Positions 47,201 to 59,200 of a stretch of 64,000 bases of DNA are shown piece by piece. How positions within the stretch are numbered: the first letter of the stretch is position 1; each line of letters opens with the position of its first letter. Below the pieces are notes generated by a model. The model made no database searches. It saw only the letters and a list, made by a program, of their open reading frames with translations, and was not told the origin of the DNA. The translations under genes and the position numbers were made by a program. The DNA comes from Paracyclopina nana (Eukaryota; Arthropoda; Copepoda; Cyclopoida; Cyclopettidae). The stretch covers positions 10,850,001 through 10,914,000 of the forward strand of contig JAGUCH010000003.1 of the NCBI GenBank assembly GCA_019096065.1. Reading direction: 5' to 3'.

Positions 47201-50200
47201 TTCCCAAGGAGAGGACGAGAACTGAATGGCAAAAACGAACCAGTAGAACGGCTATATAAAGTGTGTGTGTATATAGTAGAGAAAGCCGAGCTATAAATCA
47301 ATTCCTTGCTTGGTGTTGAATGGAGGAGCTACAACACAAAAACAACATGTGAATTGCGATTTTTGCCGAATAATCCAAAAGGTAGAAAAAAGAGCTCCAC
47401 TCTGCATATGGGTGGTTATTTCCATAGAGACAATGCGCTCTATGGCTCTCCAGGGTCCCAAAGGTGGAAGCTCCAGTGATACTTCAACATGAAGATTGAA
47501 GAAAGCTAGCAGGTTATTAGGCAAAGCAGCCTACAGATTGTCCCAGAAAAATCGCGATAACATTTAAGCAAAGTCGCCAGATTCACAGCGCCATCTGGCG
47601 TAGCTACTTGAGCAAGTACATTTGAAATGGCTGCGCTGCATAGACAACTAATAATTGGCATTTGTTCGGCTTTTGAGGCGCTTGCGCCAAAAACTTCATT
47701 GATATGGCATAATCAACAGACAAAATGGCATCTTTCAAGCCATAACACCATTTGCGACTCATGCAAATTATCAACCTTTTTCATTGTCAAAACCAAATTT
47801 TTCTAGCCTGGCTCCATCGATCAGCCAATCAAATTGATGCTTGTAATCACTTGACAAGTTTCGCGCACGACAATCGTTCCAAAAATACTAGCCTGAAAAG
47901 CGCCATCTAACAAAAAAGTTTGTCCATCCACTGGCTTATAGGGTCAAAGCAGCCTCATTCTTTGGTCAGCCTAGTTGCCTCTAAAATGTAGGCTCGATCC
48001 TTGCACTGTGAAAAAGGTGGGACAATCTGTATTATACAGAGAAGTACTAACTAATGAGACCTCGTAAGGCTGATGAGAGAGCCTTTATCAGCTCCTAGGA
48101 AAAAACGAGTGGCCGACTGCTATGTGTGCATAAGTTGGGAATGGCAGAAAATTACAAAAGTCTGAAGAACGGAGGGAGCGGAAATGAGAAAAATAAACTC
48201 GCATGTCGAGGCAGGTTAAATAAAATAGAGAGAAAAGAAATTAGAGCTTATCACGACTAATTCCCAAGAGCTTCAGGGGTGGATAATATTCAGGTCTTGA
48301 TACTCGTATATGGAATATTACCATCTTAACAAGTTCTCATAGAAGTGCATTAATACGAGGCAAATGCAATTTCCGCCATGAGCTGAGTTGATTACAACCT
48401 GGCTGGCATATGAATCTGTCCTGATTTGACGAGGCTGCTGACATTATTCAACGCATAACTAATCCCAAGGGACTGTACAGCAAAAGAGAGAAAGCAGTGA
48501 GCAATTAAAGCAGTAGTAAAATCGAGCAATCAACGAGCACTTGACCAAAGTGCTGATGCCATTCGGAGAAAAGTTCTCGAGGGTTCTCTCATTACAGAGG
48601 GCTTTTAAGATTGCTTCATCTGCCAGTCAACCTATTTTCTTTAGTCCTCACAAAGCAAAGCAAGCTTTTTAAGCAATTCCGTCCACCGAAGCTGCAGTAG
48701 TATACAACCAACTCAAGGGCGAACCCATGTTCGAATTTTTAGTCAAGTTACCTAGCTATAACAGTGACCTTTCTACATTAGTTAAGTTCAGCTCATACTG
48801 GCCAAGTTCAGTTTGCTTTAGCAGATTTAAATCAGCTGCTATGCTGACTCACCAACAAGTTGGATGTCAGCAGCCGACGAGCAAAGTGAGCTTTTCACAT
48901 TTAAGCAATGTTCACCACATCAGCGGCTGAGAATACTTTTTTTAACGCTAATTTTAGATTGGCGACTTAACTTAACTTGGAAAGCAAGCTATTATTACAT
49001 AAAATTAAGAAGAGTTGGAACCAAGTATCTCAGAACTGAGCTTAACTTGTTTCCTTACTCGACTTTAGTGAACACTCACATTGAACGACTAAGCTCATTA
49101 TGGCAACTTAACTTAACTTGGCACGCAAGCTAGTGCAACGTAAAGTTAAGCAAAGTTAGGATCTACCTACAAAAATATCTGAGAGCAGAACTGAACTGAG
49201 CTTAGCTTTTTTCCTTACTTAACTTGACTAACCAGTCAGCATGGGAACGCCACTTAATCTTCATCTTTCACTTTCTTCTCACGAATGCCCGACTACTAGC
49301 CATTGTCTGCAGTAAAAAGGGACACATTCTGTTACATTGGTAATTGAGCAAAAAGTGGCCCCTTTTTTGACTCTCAAGGGAAGAAGTAGAAAACTATTTC
49401 ACCATGATGTAATGGCATTTCGGGCCTGGTGCAATTAATACTTTTTTCACTCCCGGATCTGCCCAATTAGTGGAGAAACCAGCAAAGGAAATTGGCTGAA
49501 TTTGGAGAAATCACCACGGCCTCTGCAGCCTCTGCGGCCACAGCCTCCCATTCCATGGTTACGACCAATACTGTGTCCAGTGCTTTGCTTTTTATGAGAG
49601 CACTCCAGATATGGTTTTCCCTCAGTAATCATCTCCTTCTTGTTTCCACTTTGAAAACTGCGGATACATCCATCCATATATGCTACACAATTGTAGCAGC
49701 AGCATGGGATTTCCAATAGAGGAAACTCAATTTTTAGCATGATTGCACATTTCACCACACCAACAAGGACTTTCCCAGCAACGTAAGCACAACTGTATCA
49801 AAAGCTAACATATATCACATGGATACAGCATAAAAGTATCCAGTATCGAAAAAGTGCCATATGTATAATTAACACACTGTATTTACACCTCCAGGTACTG
49901 GCTACCATTACACTGCTAAAAATGGCAAAGAATTGGAAGAGTAGAGCAGCAGCATTGAAAATGCACTTTTCAGCAGATTATTCCAGCTGAGCACATTAAT
50001 GATATGTACAGCTAATGGAAGGTGGAATGTCATTAATTTCAGTTCGGATTCATTCATCTTAGTATGCAGGACAAACAAGAGAATTTCCAACCCGATAAGG
50101 CTTTCACGTCCCTTGGGAAATGTCCTCCTCCATAAGTAGTTGCTTCAATAATGTCATGGCCTCAAGTTTGTTGTTGGAACAAAGTAAACTTTAAAGGAGG

Positions 50201-53200
50201 ATGGCGAAGCGTAGCCCACCAATTTACCACTATATATACCAGAAAAAGAATTGCTCTGTAATATTGTAGTTGTAGCTCACTTTTTGACATTTGTGCGTTT
50301 CACCTTTTGCACTTCCTTAGACTTAACTTTCTCGGCTACATCAGTAGTCGGCTTTCGCAATAATTTTTAGCACGGTGAGACTGCACAACATATTGCTATA
50401 ATTGCTGTTGCCCCCCCACGATAAAAATAAAAGAAATCTGCAGCACTGGCCAATTAGAGGCCAAATTCCAAAGTAGTATGTTTTGGGGTAAAAGCTATAC
50501 ATAGCTGAGTCTGTTTGAGGAATTTCGTTTCCTTGATTTTTCAGACCTCCGCGGGCTTTTAAAAGCAGCTACGTGAAATCAGAACGTAACAAAAACAAGA
50601 TTAGATTCAGAGAACCCAAATTCTCAGCAGCAGCTGCTACACAACGCCCAGCCCAAGGCAAAAAGTGCATATAGCCTCGGAAAAAAAGCAGTAGCGATTT
50701 TCCATGCCTTTTTCCATGTAGAAAGTGCACCACAACTCTGCAACAAATTGTCAATATATGCGAAAAAAGGAAAGATAATCAGAGAGAAATATCCTGCATA
50801 GAAAGCGAACTTTGTAACAAATTACACGGACTTTTCAAACAAAATTTCCCTCCAACTTTTCAAGCTCGAGCTGCTTGAAGGGCGATCCCAGATTCGAATA
50901 TTTAGTCAAGTTACCTAGCTTCAGCAGTGACCTTTCTAGATTAGTCAAGTTCAGCTCGTTCTAGCCGAGTTCAGCTGAATTTAGCCAAGTTAAGTCAGCT
51001 GCTATGCTGACTCACCAACACTTTGGATATCAGCAGCCGATGAGCAAAGTGAGCTTCTTGCACATAAGCAATGTTCAGTAGATCAGCGGCTGAGAACACT
51101 TTTTGTACAACTAAGCTCAGTTTGCCGACTTAACTTATCAAGCAACGTATTTGATAAGCGTAGTGAGCTTTTCACTTTTAAGCAGCGTTTAGTTGATCAG
51201 CATCAGAGAACACTTTTTTGTATCTCTAAGTTTTGTAAGGCAACTTAGCTTAACTTAGCAAGCAAGCTTGTACTACATGAAATTACGCTAAGTTGGGATC
51301 TACCTACATGAATATCTGAGAACAGAGCTAATCTAATCTCAACTTTTAGCCTAACTTCACTTGGCTAACCAGTCAATATGGGAACGCCCAGCATCTCAGC
51401 ATCAGTGAGGCAAGAAAGTAGCTACGCAAGGAATGAAAATGCTAAGCTAGCTACATGATATTGAACTGCTCTTGGCGCATGTTTGAAAATTCACCCACTT
51501 CTCACACCAAATCAATTTCGCACAAATCCTAGAAAGCAACTCGTAACTTGTGTGTGAAAGTTCATCAAAGTCAAATACATCATCATCATCACTGAATATA
51601 CAGTTTTAAGGGGCAAAAATCACCAGCTTTCGATGGTGATCATGATGCAGAAGAGGCAAAGAAGGAGCTTTGCTGTCAAAAACTTTTTTTTCTCCTACCA
51701 CTCACACAAAAAAACTTGGCCTTCTCCGGAAGGAGGCCAAAACTGACATTGGATCTGTGTGATTTGCTTCACTAAACGGCCTTTTTTCGAACTGCCATCG
51801 TTATAATGTCAGCAGTAAAATTCCAAGATGGCCGTAAAATATTTCATCTGGGCTTGCATTAAAAGTGCAGGTCTCGACAAAAGTAACTTGATCCCTCATT
51901 CGGAGAATATCATAATATCAGCCAAAACATGCACCTCGCATTATTCCTTCTGGGAACGAAAAAAGTGCACACAGTATCTGAAATTGGATCGTGGACTTAC
52001 CAAAAGTTTGTCCGCTGCTTTCGAACCGTTTGTGACCGACTCCTGTTTGCTCGAGGATGTCACAGAGGTCGACACAGACAGCGGGCTGATGGTCTGGTGC
52101 ACGTTCAAATACCTTTTGTCCGTCACCTTCATCTTTCTCAATACCTTTTCTGTACAGAGCACGACAAAGCACGACTCGGTTTTGTACACTGATCACAGCT
52201 CCTGCTTTCGAGGTTATATGGCATCATCGAGTTTATGTACAGGCTCAATAATTCGATTTACAGCAATCATTTTCCCTACTTCTTGGTGGGGTGATTTTCA
52301 TGATTTTCGGCATCTTCGAGCACAATTTGAAGCAAATCTTCCTTACGCCGCAACGAAGAAGAGTCGACTGGTGCGCGCGAGCTCGCGACTTTGTTGGCAA
52401 CGCGCGCGGCTGCAGTTTTCTCGCGCAATCGTTGCTCGCAGATAGCGCACGCCTTATGTACTCTTCTTCTTCTTTTTGCTGATATTGCCACTGGCACCAA
52501 GATTTCAATTACCACATTAGACTGTCGTACTCTTTGCATTAATCAGTGCAGCTTTCCAATGTGATTTGCTACCTTAACAAAGTTAACGCAGACCTTCTTC
52601 ATACATAAAGGGCGATCCCATATTGACTGGTTAGTCAAGTGAAGTTATGTAAAAAGTTGAGCGTAGTTCAGTTCCGTTCTCAGATATTCATTTCCGTAGA
52701 TCACAACTTTGCTTAATTTTAAGTTGTACTAGCTTGCTTCCTTAGTTAAGTTAATTTGCGTTAATGAGCTTAGCGATACAAAAAGCGATCTCAGTTGCTG
52801 ATCAACCGAACATTGCTTAAGCGCAAAAAGCTCACTTAGCTCATCGACTGCTGATATCCAGTGCGTCGGTGAGTCAGCATAGCAACTGATATAACTTGTT
52901 TAAAACCAACTGAGCTCGTCTGGAACGAGCTGAACTTTACTAATCTACTAAGGCTCCTTTATCAAGAAATTCGAACTTGGAATCGCTACATGTAAAAGAT
53001 GATAACTCTTTTCTATCGCCATTTCAAGTCGATTGCTCGCACGCGCGCATTCGCATTTTTTGGCCGAGCAAAAAAAACGGGAGATAGAGAAGGAATTGCA
53101 TTTTCTAAGGGTTCACTGCTTTTTCCCTTCAGCGCTGCTGTTGCAAAGCGTGTCAACATCTCAGGAAGAACCTACAGCAGCAGCAAGATGCTAAACTACT

Positions 53201-56200
53201 CAGCTCAGATATGTATTCAGATTCCAGGAAAATGTATGACTTTTGAGGCTGTCAACGTGCTTCTCGTATGACTGCCGACCTAACAAATTGAGCCTGACAC
53301 CATATTCTGTACACAAGTGATCGAGAGTGACCGGCGTGCATTACGTGCCGTTTTAGGGGACAGAGGGGACATGCCGATGTCACATCAATTCCTTCAAAAG
53401 TGCATGCAGCAAAATAATTGCTCTTGCAGTTGCGGCAACGGATGACCACAGAAGGAAAAAGAGAACGAGCCATCTGCCGCGCAACGAGATGAAACTTTTA
53501 GGGCAATGTTTTAAATGCGCACAGACGCTTTACGGTACACGGGTTGTCCCACAGTTATTGCAATGCAATAAACACCAGATCGGCCACCAAGTCGAGATCG
53601 TCCTGATAATTATTTGCCTTAGAAATATAGGATCGGTTTTTAAGTGAGTGCGGAAACGGTGGGACGTTCTGTATGAAGTGTAATCTGCACAAGACTGCGA
53701 AAAGTCTGTTAAAAGACTACAAAATGGATTTTTGTTCACTTGACTATCCTTGATAAAGATTTCAAGCAAAAAAACCCGCCAACTTCTCGCAGAAAAAAGC
53801 ACTCAACAATAGGAAAAAGAAGGAAGAAGAGCTTTGCCAGTCACACTTTTAAATTTCACCTTTACTTGGATATGATGTGGCATTTTTTCCAAGTATGATT
53901 TGCATCCTTAGAAGTAATGTTTGGCCATTGAAAAAGTGCACACTCACGACTACTTCAATGCTACACGAATTCATCTTTGATCATTTCTCGTAACATTTCA
54001 TAACAGCAAACGATAGGCCATAAAATTCATCACTTCGCAGCTTAAATGCATTTATGTGTAGCAACAGCAGCTACTGTATGAAATGCATCAAAATGGACGT
54101 CATGTAAAAAGCGGGCCTAAAATTAATTCTATCGCAAAAAAGCCAAACTGAAAGATATACCCTATATATATGTGCAACGCAAACTTTTGCACGACATTTC
54201 GCGAGGAATCTTTCTTGTTTTTTTTGCAGAAATCTGCACATTTCTTGCAACAAAAATAGGGGGGAGAACTTTGGCTCTCAAAGTACACAATACACACTTG
54301 GCCAGAAAAAGAAGGGCATAAAATGTGTGTAATGGCTGGTCATCATCACTAGATGCCATTAATTTGGAGACAAATAGTTTTGGCATAGTTTCCTCGCAAG
54401 AACGCGCTTATAAAACGGCGACTTTTCTCATAAGCCAAAGGCGAAAAGTCGCTAGATCCGCAGCGCCATCTATACAAGATATTATAAGTACTCTCCTAAT
54501 AAGCCGAAGGCATAAAGTTGATAGATTCGCAGCGCCATCTAGCGCAGCAACTTGAGCAAGCACATTTGATATGGCTGCGCAACAAAATTGGCTTTGTTTG
54601 GCTTTTGTAGCAATTGCGCCGAAAACTTCATTGAAATGATGTAATTGTCAGACAAAACGGAACCCTTTCAAGCTATAAAAACATTTGAAACTCACGCAAA
54701 TTATCAAGCTTTTCATTGTCGAAACCAAATTTTTCTAGCATGACTCTGTTAATCAGCTAATTAGATTGCCGCTCGTGATCACGTGACAAGTTGCGCGCGC
54801 GAGAGTTTTCCCAAAAATACTTGCACAAAAAGCGCCATCTAACGAAAAAGTTTGTCCCTCCACTGGCTTATTATGTGGGATCATAATGGAGTCGCGCGCT
54901 TATCAAGCAATTAACCTATGTGTAACAGAGTACAAAGTTCCCCCTTGCAAGAGGAAAGTTTCACGAATTATAGCATAATTCCACATACGCGAGCAAGGCT
55001 GCCGGACCATGAACTTTTTTCCTGGTCTTACCTACCAAAATGATGTCTCACATTCTGAAGAAGAAAATGGTGCAAACGTGCTATTGGATAATTGCTGACG
55101 ATGGAATTAAATTGGCCCAGTGCAGTTACAAGCCATTTCACTGTTGGATGAGCAGCTCCAGTTAGGTTTCCTATACATACAGCAGCAAACAGTAACGAGA
55201 TCGTTTTCAATACAACTTTTGGCATTCCGGTTGCAAGCTTGGCCGCAAACTCAAGAGGACAAGAGCATGTAGGACTACATCAAATTGTGTGCATATACGG
55301 TACAGCGACAGTCAGCTATATGCCCATTTTATAGCTCGCATTTCTCATGCAGCCATTAAACTAAACTGGCTCTGCATACTGTATACACACCGCACAAATG
55401 CTGCGGCTCAAAATCCTATAAAAAGCATAAGGAGGTCGGCTTTAACCTCTTTCTAACATCTAGCTATATTGCCTCCGCAACTAAGCAAGGCCTTCAAAAG
55501 ATCTGTATTGAGGATATAGGATGTCACCATATTGACTAGTTAGTCAAGTAAAGTTAGGTAAAAAGTTAAGCTTAGTTCATGTCCGTTCTCAGATATTCAT
55601 TTATAACGAACTTATCTTTGCCTAATCTTATATAAAGCACAAACTTGCTCGTTAAGTCAAATAAAGCTGCCATGCTAAACTTAGCTACAAAAAGCGTTCC
55701 CAGAAGTGTAGCAACTGAGCGTTACTTGAGTGCGAAAAGCTAACTTTGCTCATCCGCTGCTGATATCCAACGCGTTGACGTGTCAGCGAAGCAGCCAACT
55801 AAACTTAGCTAAAGCAAACTGAACTTGACTAGCACGAGCTGAACTCAACTAATCCAGTAAGGCTACTTATTAAGAAAGGTAACATTACTAAGAACTGAAA
55901 CATGGAATACATGGATGGAAATCGATGCACGTTAATATTTCAGAAAGATGGCAAGGCCAAAACGCTAAGCTAAATGACATTCGTTTCATGCGGTCATCTT
56001 TTGAAAGGCTTTACTTTGCTGGCAGCGAAATCTTTTCAGGGTGAGTGATCTTGGTACAGGACCCTGCATCACGTATCCTGTACATATTGCATTATGCATT
56101 ATGTGCCATGTAGTGCAGCTATGCTGAACGACGTGGGATCATTATTATGCACGATAAGCGTTTCTCGGTCTCTCCAACATTTTGTCGTCCTCGACTGGGA

Positions 56201-59200
56201 ATAGACATGTTCTCGTCATCGAGAAAGTTACTCCCTTTACCGCATACCCAATAAGATGATCATCAGAGGGCTCAACAGTGCTTTGGGATACGAAAAGGGT
56301 CCCTCGCTCTCATGGGAGCTCAATCTTGACGAACGACGCACATTCCCGATCATGTTGCTCAACCACTAAGATCGAGGGCGATCCCAGATTCGAGTTTAAA
56401 GTAACGTTACCTAGCTTCGAAAATAGCCTTACTAGATAAGTTACGTTCAGCTCCTTCTAGCCAAGTTCAGTTTGCTTTAGCTCAGTTTAGTTAACTGCTT
56501 TGCTGAAGCGCCAATGCGTTGGATATCAGCAGCTGATGAGCAAAGTTAGCTTTTCGCAATCAAGCATCAGTCGTTTTCTCAGTTAAGCAAGTTTCAGTTG
56601 ATAGGCATCTGACATTAAGCCGAGTTAAGTCCTGCATACAAAAATATCTGAGAACGGAACTAAGCAAAGCTTAACTTTTTTCCTAACTTAACTTGACTAA
56701 CTAGTTAATATGAGAACGCCCATCAGTTCTAGGGCTTTTTTCTGGATTTTACGAATAAATGATACCACTAGAGGCAATCATTGAAACGCAAAACTGCAAA
56801 GCGGCTGCAGTAAAGCATATTATTGTGTGCATATTCGTAAGATGATTTTTGCAATATAAACACAACTGAAGTAAATATGCTTTGGTAATATGATACAGTG
56901 AAAACTTGCAAGCTTCTCAAGTCAAAGCTTCGGGCCTTTGGCTTAATGTGCTAGAAGTGTAATCGACCTCCATTAAAGCCATCATCGTCGGGCTCTCGCA
57001 AATTGACTTTGGCTACTGCTGAAAAACGACCTCTTAAACAGAGCCGAAGAAGGAATATCCCAGAAATTGAGAACAATCCCCAGCTGCCTGTTAGCGCTGC
57101 CATTTCTGTGTCGGACTACGAAAACTTGAGGGCGTTCCCATATTGACTAGTTAGCCAAGTTAAGTTAGGAAAAAAGCTATGCTTAGTTCAGTTCCATTCT
57201 CGGATATTTATGCAGGTAGGTCCTAGCTTTGCTTAATTTTATGTTGCACTAGCTTGCTTGCTAAGTTCAACTAAGTTGCCAAACTGAACTTGGCTACACA
57301 AAAAATGTTCTCTGATGCTGATCAACTGAAAGTAGCTCTAGTTCAAAAAGCTCGCTTAGCTCATCCGCTGCCGATATCCATATTTTAGCGTAAGTTAAGT
57401 TAAGTCGCCTTAATGAGCTTAGCTGTACAAAAAGTGTTCTCAGCTGCTGATCTACTTAACATTGCCTAAGTGCGAAAAGCTCACTCATCGGCTGCTGATA
57501 TCCAACGTGTTGGTGAGTCAGCATAGCACCTGATTTAACTTGGCTAAAACCAACTGAACTCGGCTAGAACGAGCTGAACTTAGCTAAAAAATCGAATATG
57601 GGATCTCCCTTTGGACGATAAGAGGCTTACAAACCAAAGCTATATATGTGAGGCTACCAGTAGCAGTCAGCTGGCCAACAAGAGGAGCAGAAAAAGCCAT
57701 TTCGAGAGGGGCAGCAAGCAGCAGCCTCTTTCACCTCCCGGGACATGGTTTTTTCTTCGTCCTAGCTGTCCCGAAAGTTGGCTCAAAGATAGGCTATTGT
57801 CATGCAAGAGGAGTGGAATAGTATAGCAGCGTGCGGATAATGTTCACCCCACGTAAAGCCATAATGTTTCAAAAGCTTAAATATTTCATGTAAGGTATAA
57901 TAGGCAAACTTTTGTCCCATCGCAGCAGCAGTGGCTCAGCCTCGTTGGCCTTGTTGCAAACTTCGAGCCAACTCGCAAGAGGGCTGCTGCAAGCCAAACC
58001 ATAATTACATTGAGGCACTGCTGGCTATATTGTACATTGTGAATTTGAAAAAATCTCATTTGATCCAGAGGAGAAGTAATTAAAGTGTATTTATGGTCGT
58101 GCCACGAGCATACACACACGCATCCGGAGTTGACATTTTGCAGAGGAGTACAATTTTTTTGTCAGCGAAAGCTGTCTGCCATACAACTACTCCATATATG
58201 TAGTATATATGTATTCTAGTTTCAGAAAGCAAAATAGCTATACTGCTTGCCAACAACATATAAACCGTCCGTGACTGCAAAGACCCTGCACACACACACA
58301 TAGTACACAATAATGAGATAAAATCTAGAAGGACCAGCCATAGTTACCATTGTTCACTGCACACACACAAGAAGTTTTTAATTTTGACTGCCAACACGCA
58401 AGGCAACATAGTCCATAAAAGTATGTGTACCATTTTGCTTTCTACCTCATATACAGATTGCCCCACCCTTTTCGAAGTGAGTTAATTTCACTTCGATGAA
58501 AAATCAGGCTAGAATTATGAGCCTTAAAAATACAAGGGTGTTCCCATACTGACTGATTAGCCAAGCTCAGTTAGGAAAAAAGTTAAGCTTAGTTCAGTTC
58601 CGTTCTCAGATGTTTACGTGGGTAGATCTTGACTACGCTTATTTCTTTGTAGCTATAGCTTGCTTGCTAAGTTAAGCTAAGTTGCCAAACTGAACAAGTC
58701 AGTAGAAAAAGTGTTCTCTTCTACGGATCAACTGAACGTTGCTTAAGTGCGAAAAGCTCACTTTGCTCATTGGCTCCTGATAACCAACTTGTAGTTAAGT
58801 CAGCATGGCAACTGATTTAACTTGGCTAAAACCAACTGAACTTGGCCAAACTGATCTGACCTGAACTAATAAAGAAAGGAACACAAAAAGTGTTCTCAAA
58901 TGCGTAGCGACTCTAGCAGAAAAGCAGCAACGTTAAGTTCACGAAAACCAACTGCACTTGGCTAGAACGAGCTGAACTTCACTAATTTAAGAAAGGCAAC
59001 TATTTTATTAAGGTCACTTGACTTAAAATTTGAATATGCGCTCAATATTTTTTATTCCTAACAGTGAGGGACACTCTGTATACTCAGAAAAGAAGGATGC
59101 GCCCAGAAAAGGTCTTTTTACTCTCAGAGCATTTGCATCGACGACGTTGAAGCAAGGGCTTTCTTAAATGGTTTCTTTGCTCAGCTCGGCTGTTGTTGGC

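Noticed and set aside
49447-49758. 103-codon minus-strand frame with Cys and Gly/Arg-rich segments
   Set aside because: Looks faintly like a zinc-finger or RGG protein, but the Cys spacing fits no known finger and there are no convincing splice sites.
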